A stretch of 64,000 bases of DNA from Adlercreutzia caecimuris B7. GTDB lineage: Bacteria > Actinomycetota > Coriobacteriia > Coriobacteriales > Eggerthellaceae. Positions within the stretch are counted from its first letter, which is position 1. Each line of letters begins with the position of its first letter. Shown one piece after another: positions 44,155 through 51,262 of the stretch. A program made the position numbers and the translations under genes. The notes under the pieces are model-generated. The model was not told the DNA's origin and searched no databases. It saw nothing but the letters and a program-made list of their open reading frames with translations. The DNA is taken from NCBI RefSeq assembly GCF_000403355.2, contig NZ_KE159646.1, positions 1,764,258 to 1,828,257 of the forward strand. The letters run 5' to 3'.

Positions 44155-44395
44155 GTGGGCACCTCCCTAGATTCAGGCCGCGCGCCCGTGGCCGTGAGGG
44201 GTGAAGGATTACCCGGATCGCCACGGGCGGCGTGCGTCTTTCGGACGGTTCGCGGCGGATGTTATTAAAACTCGCCGAGGTACTCTCCATGTGTCCACAT
44301 TGCTCCACATTGCTCTCATTTACTCTCAAAGTGTCCACAACTTTGACGGCTGAACTGGGCTTTTATTTGTGGAGGAATTATGAAGGGCGGGGGAA
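44155..44395. promoter_or_regulatory. Late-region control region
   Basis: A 241-bp gap between the late regulator gene and the structural genes. It contains the 19-bp direct repeats described below, and is the most likely site of the late promoter. No clear -10 box was found. Confidence 0.4.
44281..44339. repeat. 40-bp-spaced direct repeat, candidate activator site
   Basis: TACTCTCCATGTGTCCACA (44281-44299) and TACTCTCAAAGTGTCCACA (44321-44339) match 16 of 19 with a 40-bp period; a shorter TTGCTCCACA/TTGCTCTCA pair lies between. It would suit binding by the RinA/ArpU-type regulator. Confidence 0.55.
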
Positions 44396-44866
44396 TCAGG
44401 CGAACATGCGGCGGTGGACGGCGACCAGAGACGACACCGCGCGGGAGTGGAGCCGGTAGCATTTCGCCACGTAGTCGTGCTCCTCGGTGAGGTAGTCCAC
44501 GCGATCGCCGAAGAACGCGAACGCGATATCCGCCCAGTCCTTGAGGTCGAAGTAGCGCAGGCGCAGGAGCGCGCGCTGCTGGGCGTTGGTGACGCGGCAT
44601 ATCATCCGCTCGAGGTCGTCGTGCTCGGACTCCTCGTGGTCGATGAGCTCCGCCACGCGGAGCTCTAGGTTCTCGAGCGCGATCACGTCACGGGCCACTC
44701 CGTCGCCCGGCCCGGACGACGCCTTGCCGGGTTCGTACTTAGGGGAGCGTATGTCGCCGATCGTCTGACGCATCTGGTCGAGCCGCATCGCCTGCATCCG
44801 TAGCTCTTTTCGCAAGTCCACATACGCATCGAGCCTCTGGCGCATGGTGCGCGCGGTTACCGCCAT
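44396..44866 (-). CDS. RinA/ArpU-type late transcription regulator
   Basis: 156 residues. N-terminal helical region, C-terminal sigma-region-4-like motif with VTNAQQRALLRLRYFDLKDW and VAKCYRLHSRAVSS, as in phage late activators. Located just upstream of the terminase and structural operon. Confidence 0.75.
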   Translation of the reverse strand: MAVTARTMRQRLDAYVDLRKELRMQAMRLDQMRQTIGDIRSPKYEPGKASSGPGDGVARDVIALENLELRVAELIDHEESEHDDLERMICRVTNAQQRALLRLRYFDLKDWADIAFAFFGDRVDYLTEEHDYVAKCYRLHSRAVSSLVAVHRRMFA

Positions 44867-44975
44867 TCATACCTCGTTCCCCTATTTTTGCCGCGTTTTC
44901 CCTTCATTTTATATCACAGGGTGGTACGGCGGTAAACGATGAAGTTTCGAGGGAGCCGGGTTTTCGGAATATGGC

Positions 44976-45317
44976 TCAGAGTTTTCCACAATCGCGAGCG
45001 CTGGCGATCTTCTCGAGCGCTTCCATGAACTCCTCGGACGATGCGGAAACCTGCGCGAGGAACGCGTTGATGTCGATGCCGAGCTGGCGCATGGCCTCGG
45101 CCAGCTCCTCGAACGACACGGCAGCGCCGGCGGTTGCGGGTTCTGCCGGCTTCGGGGGCGCCTTGCGCTTCGGCTTCTCCTTCCGCCGGTACCCGTACTT
45201 CGCCATGATGCGGTCCATGGCCTCGCGCGCTGCCTTGCGCTCGCCCTCGGTCGCGCCGCGATCGGCGAGCGCTTTCAGCTTGTCGAGGCGGGCGCGGTCG
45301 TGCTTGGTGATGTTCAT
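44976..45317 (-). CDS. Hypothetical phage protein, DUF2786-like N-terminus
   Basis: 113 residues. The start RARLDKLKALADRGATEGER resembles DUF2786-type segments; a basic Pro/Lys linker and a helical acidic C-terminus follow. ATGA-coupled to the upstream gene. Function unknown. Confidence 0.5.
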   Translation of the reverse strand: MNITKHDRARLDKLKALADRGATEGERKAAREAMDRIMAKYGYRRKEKPKRKAPPKPAEPATAGAAVSFEELAEAMRQLGIDINAFLAQVSASSEEFMEALEKIASARDCGKL

Positions 45318-45712
45318 TTGCGGCGCCTCTTTCCGCGCGGGGCCACGCGCTGGCGGCCTTTCGGCTGCTTGCGCTGGGTTCTTTCGTATGCGTCAACGAT
45401 GCCGCCGGCCATGCGCTCTGCTTCTTCGGCGATCACGTCAGCGAGGCCTCCCATCGCGTCGAGCACGCCGTCGAAGTCAGGCGAAACCGCACCCTCGGCG
45501 CATTCCCCGTTTGGCACGGTCTCGGGCCGTTTTTGCCCCACCTCGCGGAACTGGGCGAGGTTGAACACGCCCGGGACCTCCTCGAAGGTCACGCAGGTGA
45601 TGCCCCCTGCCTTGAACGGTGCATGTTTTACGGTCACGACCTGCAGGTTCTCGATGAAAGAGCTGCGCTGCCCGCGCTTGAGAGCGAGCTTTGAACCTAT
45701 CGAAACGGCCAT
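45314..45712 (-). CDS. Hypothetical phage protein
   Basis: 132 residues, basic C-terminus (RKQPKGRQRVAPRGKRRRK) suggesting nucleic-acid binding. Good SD. No family recognised. Confidence 0.5.
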   Translation of the reverse strand: MAVSIGSKLALKRGQRSSFIENLQVVTVKHAPFKAGGITCVTFEEVPGVFNLAQFREVGQKRPETVPNGECAEGAVSPDFDGVLDAMGGLADVIAEEAERMAGGIVDAYERTQRKQPKGRQRVAPRGKRRRK

Positions 45713-45819
45713 TTTCGGCCTCCTTCCTTCTCACCTTCTCCAAAGAATTACCTGTTCTTTGGGAATCGGGCATGCGGGGTGCGGTGCGCGCATGCGCTGA
45801 CCTTGGCGTTTCGCGCTTT

Positions 45820-46041
45820 TCAGGTTTCGGACCCCCTCGGACTTTTGGCAGACTTTTGGCAGTTTTGCCCTTCGCCTCCCATGGCCTGCGCGATCCGACG
45901 CGAAACGGCCAGCGCGTGCTCGGCGAACTCCCGGGCCGTTGTACCTGCTTTTCCCAGTTCAGTTAGGTTTTCTGCCGCTTCTCGGGCGGGAATCTTGCCG
46001 AGGTCCGCAGGGATGTCGATCGTCAGTTCTCCGAGTTCCAT
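45820..46041 (-). CDS. Hypothetical phage protein
   Basis: 73 residues, helical (AREAAENLTELGKAGTTARE). It overlaps the zinc-ribbon gene upstream. No family recognised. Confidence 0.4.
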   Translation of the reverse strand: MELGELTIDIPADLGKIPAREAAENLTELGKAGTTAREFAEHALAVSRRIAQAMGGEGQNCQKSAKSPRGSET

Positions 46042-46193
46042 TCGTGGATGTCGCCTCCGTTCGGTCGGTGCGGTCGCGTGGCTCGCCCGCACCTCGGGCA
46101 CGACACGCGCCATCGCACCCCGTTTCGCGTCCTCTTCGATGTCCGCACGGGTTCGCAGGCGCATCGGCGGCAAGGTCTCAGCTCGGCTGCCAT
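46023..46193 (-). CDS. Lar-like zinc-ribbon anti-restriction protein
   Basis: 56 residues with two Cys pairs (CRRCAC and CPRCGR) and a C-terminal GDIHEWN, matching the Lar/restriction-alleviation pattern. Overlaps the cytosine-methyltransferase stop by 16 bp. Lar-type proteins modulate type I restriction. Assignment is by motif. Confidence 0.65.
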   Translation of the reverse strand: MAAELRPCRRCACEPVRTSKRTRNGVRWRVSCPRCGRATRPHRPNGGDIHEWNSEN

Positions 46194-46856
46194 AGTCTGC
46201 CCTCCTTCGCGAGCCGGGAGAGGTGCTCCTCGGATATGGTCACGATGTGCTCGCAGAGCTCGTCGGGGATGCGGCTGCGCTCCACCGATCCGGAGCGGCC
46301 CTGCGTTCCGGTCTTGGCGCCGCGCGGTGCGGCGGTGTGGCACGGGTAGCCGTTCTTGCACATCGGCTTGAAGCGCGGGTCCGGGTGGTTGGTCCAGATG
46401 TCGGTCGGCTTCATGCGGTCGTCGCCGTACTGGCAGTACGTCACGGTGTAGCGCTCCAGCCCGTGCATGAAGTCCATCTTCCTCATGCCGCCGCGCGGGT
46501 TTTCAATGAACCATAGGGGGGGGGGACAGCATCAGCATCAGGTTGTGCAGGTGCATGTTCACCCGGTCGCACGCCCGTGCGTAGTCGCTCACACCGGCGA
46601 GGTTTCCGCTGTCCTCGCGGGTGCGGTGGTGCGATATGGCCGCTATCGAGTACGTGGTGCAGTCGGGAGAGGCCCATACCACGTCCACATGCCCGATCCG
46701 CTCCACGATGTCGCGGGCGTACACGTTCATGACGTCGTCTTGGATGTCGATGTCCGGGAACTGCTCGTCCCAGTCCACCGAGAGGACCTCGTGGCCGTGG
46801 CGCTCGAAAGCGCGGCCGATGGATCGCGTGCCCGCGAACAGCTCCAGCACCTTCAT
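46178..46856 (-). CDS. Dcm-type DNA cytosine methyltransferase, frame broken at G10
   Basis: N-terminal KVLELFAGTRSIGRAFERHG is the AdoMet loop, and VVWASPDCTTYS the catalytic proline-cysteine region variant. After the run the frame changes: nine G would read LWFIENPRGGMRKMDF, continuing to the conserved AAPRGAKTGTQG and SRIPDELCEHIV end. The observed ten G ends the product at PPPMVH. Total about 225 residues if ON. Start 46856 with AAGGAG. Confidence 0.85.
46516..46525 (-). repeat. G10 homopolymer in cytosine methyltransferase gene
   Basis: Ten G on the plus strand (C in the coding strand). Nine restores a single open frame; ten stops it after a few codons. Confidence 0.9.
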
Positions 46857-47263
46857 CGCGCCTGCTCCTTCCCGGCTTCGGCCATGAGGTCGAGCCACTC
46901 GTTGAAGCCCTCGACGACGGGCGCGGTGTTGTTGTCGTCCGCCCACCCGCAGAAGCCGATGAAGCCGTCGCGGTTGAACGAGATGCACTCGCGCATCTGG
47001 AAGTAGTGGGCGTTCATGAAGAAGTACGCCTCGGCGATCGTGCCGTTGCTCTTGTGCTTCACCCTCGTCTTTCGGCTGAGCGTCATGGATGACCGCACGG
47101 GGGTCAGGGCCTCCTTGCGCGCCTTTTTGAACGCCTTGTTCAGCGTCATGGTGAGCATCAGCAGCTCGCCGTCGGTGATGTCGGCGTAGGTGAGGCCCAT
47201 GGCCTCGAACCTTGCCCGCGCCTGCTTTCGCGCGTCGGTCGTTACGTCTTTTCCGTTCTCCAT
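46853..47263 (-). CDS. Hypothetical phage protein
   Basis: 136 residues from an ATG with AGGAGG, overlapping the methyltransferase start (ATGA). Helical and charged N-terminus; a C-terminal half with conserved-looking CGWADDNNTAPVVEGFNEW. Possibly a recombination or DNA-processing factor, but unassigned. Confidence 0.5.
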   Translation of the reverse strand: MENGKDVTTDARKQARARFEAMGLTYADITDGELLMLTMTLNKAFKKARKEALTPVRSSMTLSRKTRVKHKSNGTIAEAYFFMNAHYFQMRECISFNRDGFIGFCGWADDNNTAPVVEGFNEWLDLMAEAGKEQAR

Positions 47264-47271
47264 GTTTCCTC

Positions 47272-47904
47272 CTATGCCTTTTCGACCACGGCGCAGCAGT
47301 CGTCGTCGCAGTTGAAGTTCCAGAGCAGCTCCCAGAAGCTGATGAAGTTGTCGTTGAAGCAGAAGTCCGGGCGGTTGTCGCAGCCGGTGCATTCCTTGAT
47401 CTTGCCCGCTATGGCGTCCCAGTCGATGACGTCCTCGAACGCGATGCCGTAGGCTCCGCACTCGAAAGCCGCCTCGCCGGCGATGCCGAAGAGCTCCACG
47501 CGGTCGCCGACCCGGATCCGGTTTCCCGATGCGTCGAGGACGCCGGTGAACGGGCGCGCGAGCCTCTCTTTGGCGATGTGGTAGACGTCCGTCAGGTTGC
47601 ACGGGCAGTCGGGTTCGGGGGCGCCGACGATCCGGGCGATGCGGTCCGCGAAGCCCTGAAGGTCCTCGGCTCGCAGCCCGGTCGATGACGGCGCCTGAGC
47701 GTTCCACGCCTTGATGGCCGCCTCCTCGCTCACGTACATCGTGTCCATGGGCGGCTCGTGCAGCGACCAGAAGCAGGCAGGATCGTGGTCGATCTTCACG
47801 ACGACGCCCTCGTGCCCGCTATGGAAGCGCATCGGCTCGAGGTGCGCCCTGCCGCCGCATTTCTCGCATCCCTTGAGCGGCGTGCTCGGTTTCATCTCCA
47901 TCAT
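47272..47904 (-). CDS. Lar-like anti-restriction protein with C-terminal extension
   Basis: 210 residues. The first 70 residues show CEKCGGRAHLE and EEAAIKAWNAQAP, the Lar-type pattern. The C-terminal half carries a Cys-rich segment (CTGCDN and CDDDCCAVVE), a possible extra metal site. ATGA-coupled to the radical-SAM gene. Confidence 0.6.
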   Translation of the reverse strand: MMEMKPSTPLKGCEKCGGRAHLEPMRFHSGHEGVVVKIDHDPACFWSLHEPPMDTMYVSEEAAIKAWNAQAPSSTGLRAEDLQGFADRIARIVGAPEPDCPCNLTDVYHIAKERLARPFTGVLDASGNRIRVGDRVELFGIAGEAAFECGAYGIAFEDVIDWDAIAGKIKECTGCDNRPDFCFNDNFISFWELLWNFNCDDDCCAVVEKA

Positions 47905-48779
47905 TCGGTTCCTTTCTTGATGTGGCACTCGGCTCCCCAGCGCTTGCACCATTTCCTGACGGCCTCGGCCTGCCGGAGGCACCACTCCCGATCCTCGGCG
48001 GTGACCTTCGGGCCGTAGTTCCAGCGGCCGAACACCACGCGGTCCACGAACGGGACGAGCGAGAGGACCTCGGCCGCATCCCACGTCTGGCCGCATGTCT
48101 CGAGCTGGATCGCGGGCGTGGGGAACGGCTCCATCGAGACCCATGTGCGGCATCCCTCCTCGTGCATGATCCGCAGCGACCGCGCGCGGAACTCGACGGG
48201 TGCGGCTCCCGGCTCCCATGCGGATCGGAACTCGTCGCAGGGCGTCACCAGCGATATGCCGAAGAGGTTGTCCGGGTGGAGCTCCTGCGAGTACATGCTC
48301 GCCGCGACGCCGCTGCTGGCGCGCAGGGTCGTGAAGTCGTCGCCCTCGCAGAAGTCGCGCTCGATTCGCGGGAGCGCGCCCTTGGTGAGCATCGTCACCG
48401 GTATGCCGCGCGCGTTGAGCTCGCCCACGGCCCGCAGGGTGTCCGCATGGATGAGCTCCATGGTTCGCCGGTTCGAGCATCCGACGGACCATGGCAGCGG
48501 GTCGGTCGTGAAGCACATATGGACGCGCTCGACAGGCTCCTTGCGCTTCGCGTCGAGCTCGCGGACGAGCTTCCCGATGACGTCATCGACGGGTCTCGGC
48601 GTCATCCACTCGCCCTCGCTCGAGGCGGTGCCGAACCGCTTCGCGGCGAGGTAGGCGTAGCACGGGTAGCGGCAGCCGTGGGCGCATCCCTGCACGTGGT
48701 TCATGGTGTAGACGCCCGGCCCGTCCATGTACTCGACCTTGCTCTTGTAGAGCAGGCGCTTCTTCTCGATCGTTTCCAT
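47901..48779 (-). CDS. Radical SAM-type protein
   Basis: 292 residues. GCAHGCRYPCYAY carries a CxxxCxxxC iron-sulfur motif of radical SAM enzymes, placed early (about residue 32-40). The middle has HMCFTTDPLPWS. Related to phage spore-photolyase-like/DUF5131 types that act on DNA bases or nucleotides. Substrate unknown. Overlaps the ASCH gene by ATGA. Confidence 0.75.
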   Translation of the reverse strand: METIEKKRLLYKSKVEYMDGPGVYTMNHVQGCAHGCRYPCYAYLAAKRFGTASSEGEWMTPRPVDDVIGKLVRELDAKRKEPVERVHMCFTTDPLPWSVGCSNRRTMELIHADTLRAVGELNARGIPVTMLTKGALPRIERDFCEGDDFTTLRASSGVAASMYSQELHPDNLFGISLVTPCDEFRSAWEPGAAPVEFRARSLRIMHEEGCRTWVSMEPFPTPAIQLETCGQTWDAAEVLSLVPFVDRVVFGRWNYGPKVTAEDREWCLRQAEAVRKWCKRWGAECHIKKGTE

Positions 48780-49441
48780 CAGTCCTCCTTCATGGCGGCG
48801 CATCCGCCGATGCGGCACCGCCATCCGTCGCGGAACCTCTCCGTGCTTTCAGAGCCGGGGCACATGGAGAACGGGTCAGGATCGACGTTCGTGTAGTAGG
48901 CGACCCACTCGCGGTAGACGTCGAAGGACTGGCCGCACCGCCGACACCAGACGGTCGTGCGGTCCTCGAAGTCCGACCCCTCCCATTCGTCGTAGGTCGC
49001 CTGCTGCTCGTGTCCGCAGTAGGGGCATGTGTAGTCGCCGATCTCCGGCTGTTGGGGCTTCGCGTAGGCGATCGACTGCGGGGCGCCCTTGAGGCCGAGG
49101 TACTCGAGCAGGATCGGCGGGTTCAGAACCTGCGGGCGCGGGGCGAGCGAGATGGCCGTGGCGGTTTCGCATCCGTCGAAGTAAGCGAAGAAGTCCTCGC
49201 GCGATATTCCCGGGGGCATGATCGCGGCGCACTCGCTGCAGTACTCCCAGATGGCCTCTGGCGTGCCGGTGTGCACGCAGTTCACGCCCACGTATGCCTG
49301 CGCGTACGGTCCGGTGCCGGCGATGTGGACGTACAGGCCGTCGATGTCGCGGGCGGGTGCCTTGCGCCTGAACTCGTAGCGCTTGGTGCCCTCCATGATC
49401 CGGTCGGCGTAGGGCTGTTTGACGGTCAGCACGGCGTCCAT
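48779..49441 (-). CDS. ASCH/EVE-type domain protein with zinc ribbons
   Basis: 220 residues. LTVKQPYADRIMEGTKRYEFRR at the N-terminus fits the ASCH/EVE/PUA-like fold that reads modified nucleic acids; the C-terminus has CPYCGHEQQA and CRRCGQSF zinc-ribbon pairs. It would bind RNA or modified DNA. Tightly linked to the radical SAM gene. Confidence 0.65.
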   Translation of the reverse strand: MDAVLTVKQPYADRIMEGTKRYEFRRKAPARDIDGLYVHIAGTGPYAQAYVGVNCVHTGTPEAIWEYCSECAAIMPPGISREDFFAYFDGCETATAISLAPRPQVLNPPILLEYLGLKGAPQSIAYAKPQQPEIGDYTCPYCGHEQQATYDEWEGSDFEDRTTVWCRRCGQSFDVYREWVAYYTNVDPDPFSMCPGSESTERFRDGWRCRIGGCAAMKED

Positions 49442-49626
49442 TATTCGACGACCCCCAGCTCTTTCAGCTTTTCGTGGTAAGTGACGAAGCAGCAGTCAGC
49501 GCCCCAGCCCATTTCGCCGAGGTTCACGCAGGTGTCCTCGCAGCAGCACTCGTGCATGGGTGCTATCGCGTCGTGCATCTCGCGTGCGACTTCGGCCAGC
49601 TTCTCGTAGCGCTGCTCGAGGGTCAT
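49441..49626 (-). CDS. Small Cys-rich phage protein
   Basis: 61 residues with MHECCCEDTCVN and ADCC. The start lies inside the 3' part of the upstream frame. No family. ATG context AAATGA suggests coupling. Confidence 0.45.
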   Translation of the reverse strand: MTLEQRYEKLAEVAREMHDAIAPMHECCCEDTCVNLGEMGWGADCCFVTYHEKLKELGVVE

Positions 49627-49819
49627 TTCGCTGTCTTGGGGGGGCTAGGTCAAAGCCGTCGGCCGCATACGCCCCTCCCAGCGAAGGATCGGTGAACACG
49701 CACTCCTGCCCTCCGATCGTGGCCACGTTTGTCACCGTGAACACCTCGCCGACATGGCTGCGGGCGTCCATGTACTTGTCGTTCAGGCGCACTTTGTCGC
49801 CGATGTTGAATCTTGGCAT
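49496..49819 (-). CDS. Hypothetical protein with G7 run near its end
   Basis: As read, 107 residues starting MPRFNIGDKVRLNDKYMDAR, which has a KOW/SH3-like beta start. After DGFDLAPP (run at 49638-49644) the frame continues unnaturally into the next gene. Eight G would end it as DLAPPKTAK with stop overlapping the ATG of the next gene (ATGA). So the natural end is probably near 49624. Confidence 0.5.
   Translation of the reverse strand: MPRFNIGDKVRLNDKYMDARSHVGEVFTVTNVATIGGQECVFTDPSLGGAYAADGFDLAPPRQRNDPRAALREAGRSRTRDARRDSTHARVLLRGHLREPRRNGLGR
49638..49644 (-). repeat. G7 run
   Basis: A shorter run than those in the methyltransferase genes. Eight instead of seven would give a normal stop and ATGA coupling. 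Confidence 0.7.
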
Positions 49820-49831
49820 TGCTGGCTCCTT

Positions 49832-50328
49832 CTATTCGGGTTTGAAGAACAGCAGCCAGTGGGTCTTGCTGTTCGTCGGCTTTCGGTTTCCGCACACCGG
49901 CTTCGCCGGGGCGCATTTCAAGATTTCAGATAGCGCCACGTGGCACTCGTTCCATTTGAAAACGAGGGTGCCTGCCGGGCGAAGCACGCGCCAGCACTCG
50001 GAGAACGCGCGCGTCATCCATTCGCGCCAGTCCTTCGGCAGCTTGCCGTACTTGTCGACCATCCATCCGCTCCCGCGCAGGAGGTGTGGAGAGTCGAATA
50101 TCACGAGGGGGAATGTGCCGGCATCGAACGGCAGCTCCGTGACGTCGGCAGCCATGTCCGGCTTGACCTTGAACGATCGGCCGTCGCAGAGCGTCTTGGC
50201 GAAGTCCTCCCGGATGTCGCAGAAGAGCACCTGCGGGTTTTCGTGGTCGAAGTAGAACATTCGGGCACCGCAGCAGGGGTCTAGGATAAGGGGGGGGGGG
50301 TCGTTTTCGGATCGCTCACGCGGATCAC
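49832..50328 (-). CDS. AdoMet-dependent methyltransferase-like protein, frame broken at G11
   Basis: The start is a GTG at 50328 overlapping the upstream stop (GTGA), MIRVSDPKTT, then a C run on the coding strand. Nine C would continue LILDPCCGARMFYFD, an AdoMet-binding motif I, then VIFDSPHLLRGSGWMVDKYG (motif IV-like, with the usual DPPH-type position DSPH). Eleven are observed, so the motif I part has no proper start. About 164 residues if ON. Small, without a target domain; it could be a nucleic-acid or other methyltransferase. Confidence 0.75.
50290..50300 (-). repeat. G11 homopolymer in methyltransferase-like gene
   Basis: Eleven G on the plus strand. Nine or twelve would join the coupled GTG start to the AdoMet-binding motif. 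Confidence 0.9.
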
Positions 50329-50654
50329 GCAGCCTTGGGCGCGCCGTCGAGCCATTCCTTGACCGTGCGCACCTCGGCGAGGCCGTAGTGGCGCAGAATC
50401 TCGGCCACTTGGAACTCGAGGCACGCGCCACGGCTCGAGGTCCACCCGTCGAGCATCGCCACGGCGTCGGCTTTCGCGAGGCGCGAGAGCGACTGGTGCA
50501 TGGCCTCTTCCCATCCGGTACCGGGCTTGATCGTGTCGTGTGGTATCTCCACCTCGCACCCCAGCGCCTCGTGCAGCTCGCGGGCTGCTTGCTCGAACGC
50601 CGGGCGGTTGTCGTTCTCGATGTTCGATACCGGCCCTATCACGTAAATCCTCAT
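50325..50654 (-). CDS. DUF4406/nucleoside deoxyribosyltransferase-like protein
   Basis: 109 residues. MRIYVIGPVSNIENDNRPAF, AKADAVAMLDGWTSSRGACLE and FQVAEILRHYG fit the nucleoside 2-deoxyribosyltransferase-like fold (DUF4406). It may act on nucleotides for modification or scavenging. ATGA-linked on both sides. Confidence 0.75.
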   Translation of the reverse strand: MRIYVIGPVSNIENDNRPAFEQAARELHEALGCEVEIPHDTIKPGTGWEEAMHQSLSRLAKADAVAMLDGWTSSRGACLEFQVAEILRHYGLAEVRTVKEWLDGAPKAA

Positions 50655-50896
50655 CACTTCACCTCCAGACCGTCGAGCAACTTGCCCGGCGTCGTGTTGA
50701 ACATATCGGCCATCGCCACGATCGTCGCAGCGCTGGGGCTGCTGACGCCGTGCAATGCGCGGAACGCGGTAGCGGGATCGACCCCGTAGAGATTCGCGGC
50801 TTTCGTGAGGTTCTTCACGCCGCTGCGTTTCTTCGCGGCAAGGAGCCTCCGCGACAGCTCCTTGCGCGATTCCGGGGTCAGCTCGTTGCGCGGCAT
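50654..50896 (-). CDS. XRE-type DNA-binding protein
   Basis: 80 residues with a Cro/CI-like helix-turn-helix (NLTKAANLYGVDPATAFRAL) and a second helical part. A small regulator inside the middle operon. Confidence 0.65.
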   Translation of the reverse strand: MPRNELTPESRKELSRRLLAAKKRSGVKNLTKAANLYGVDPATAFRALHGVSSPSAATIVAMADMFNTTPGKLLDGLEVK

Positions 50897-51262
50897 CTAT
50901 GCCCCCGGCTTGAGGAGTCCGCCCGCGAGGTCGTAGAACCTCTGCTTGCGGGCGCGCTCCTTCTCGATCTCCGCCGGAGTCGCAGTGGCCGGCGCGGCTG
51001 CGCACGCTGCGGCGTCAGCACACAGCGGCTGGGTGTAGCGCATCCCGATCCTGTGCCGCCCGTGCTTCGCGTCCCAGAGCTTGCAGGCATCCTCGGGTGT
51101 CCCTCCGTGGGGTCCTTCGGCACCGCACTCGAGGCAGGCGACGTACCAGAACGGGTCGCTCGGCTCGTACTCCCCGGAGAAGAGCTCGAGCTCCTCGTCG
51201 TCGCAGTGTGGGCACGACATCTCCGGTCGCGCGTCGTTTGTCTGAGCGTCTCTCTTTGTCAT
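50897..51262 (-). CDS. Lar-like anti-restriction protein
   Basis: 121 residues. CPHCDDEELELFSG and VACLECGAEGPHGG followed by KLWDAKH match the Lar pattern; a basic helical C-terminal tail follows. The 3' neighbour of methyltransferase genes supports an anti-restriction role. Confidence 0.65.
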   Translation of the reverse strand: MTKRDAQTNDARPEMSCPHCDDEELELFSGEYEPSDPFWYVACLECGAEGPHGGTPEDACKLWDAKHGRHRIGMRYTQPLCADAAACAAAPATATPAEIEKERARKQRFYDLAGGLLKPGA

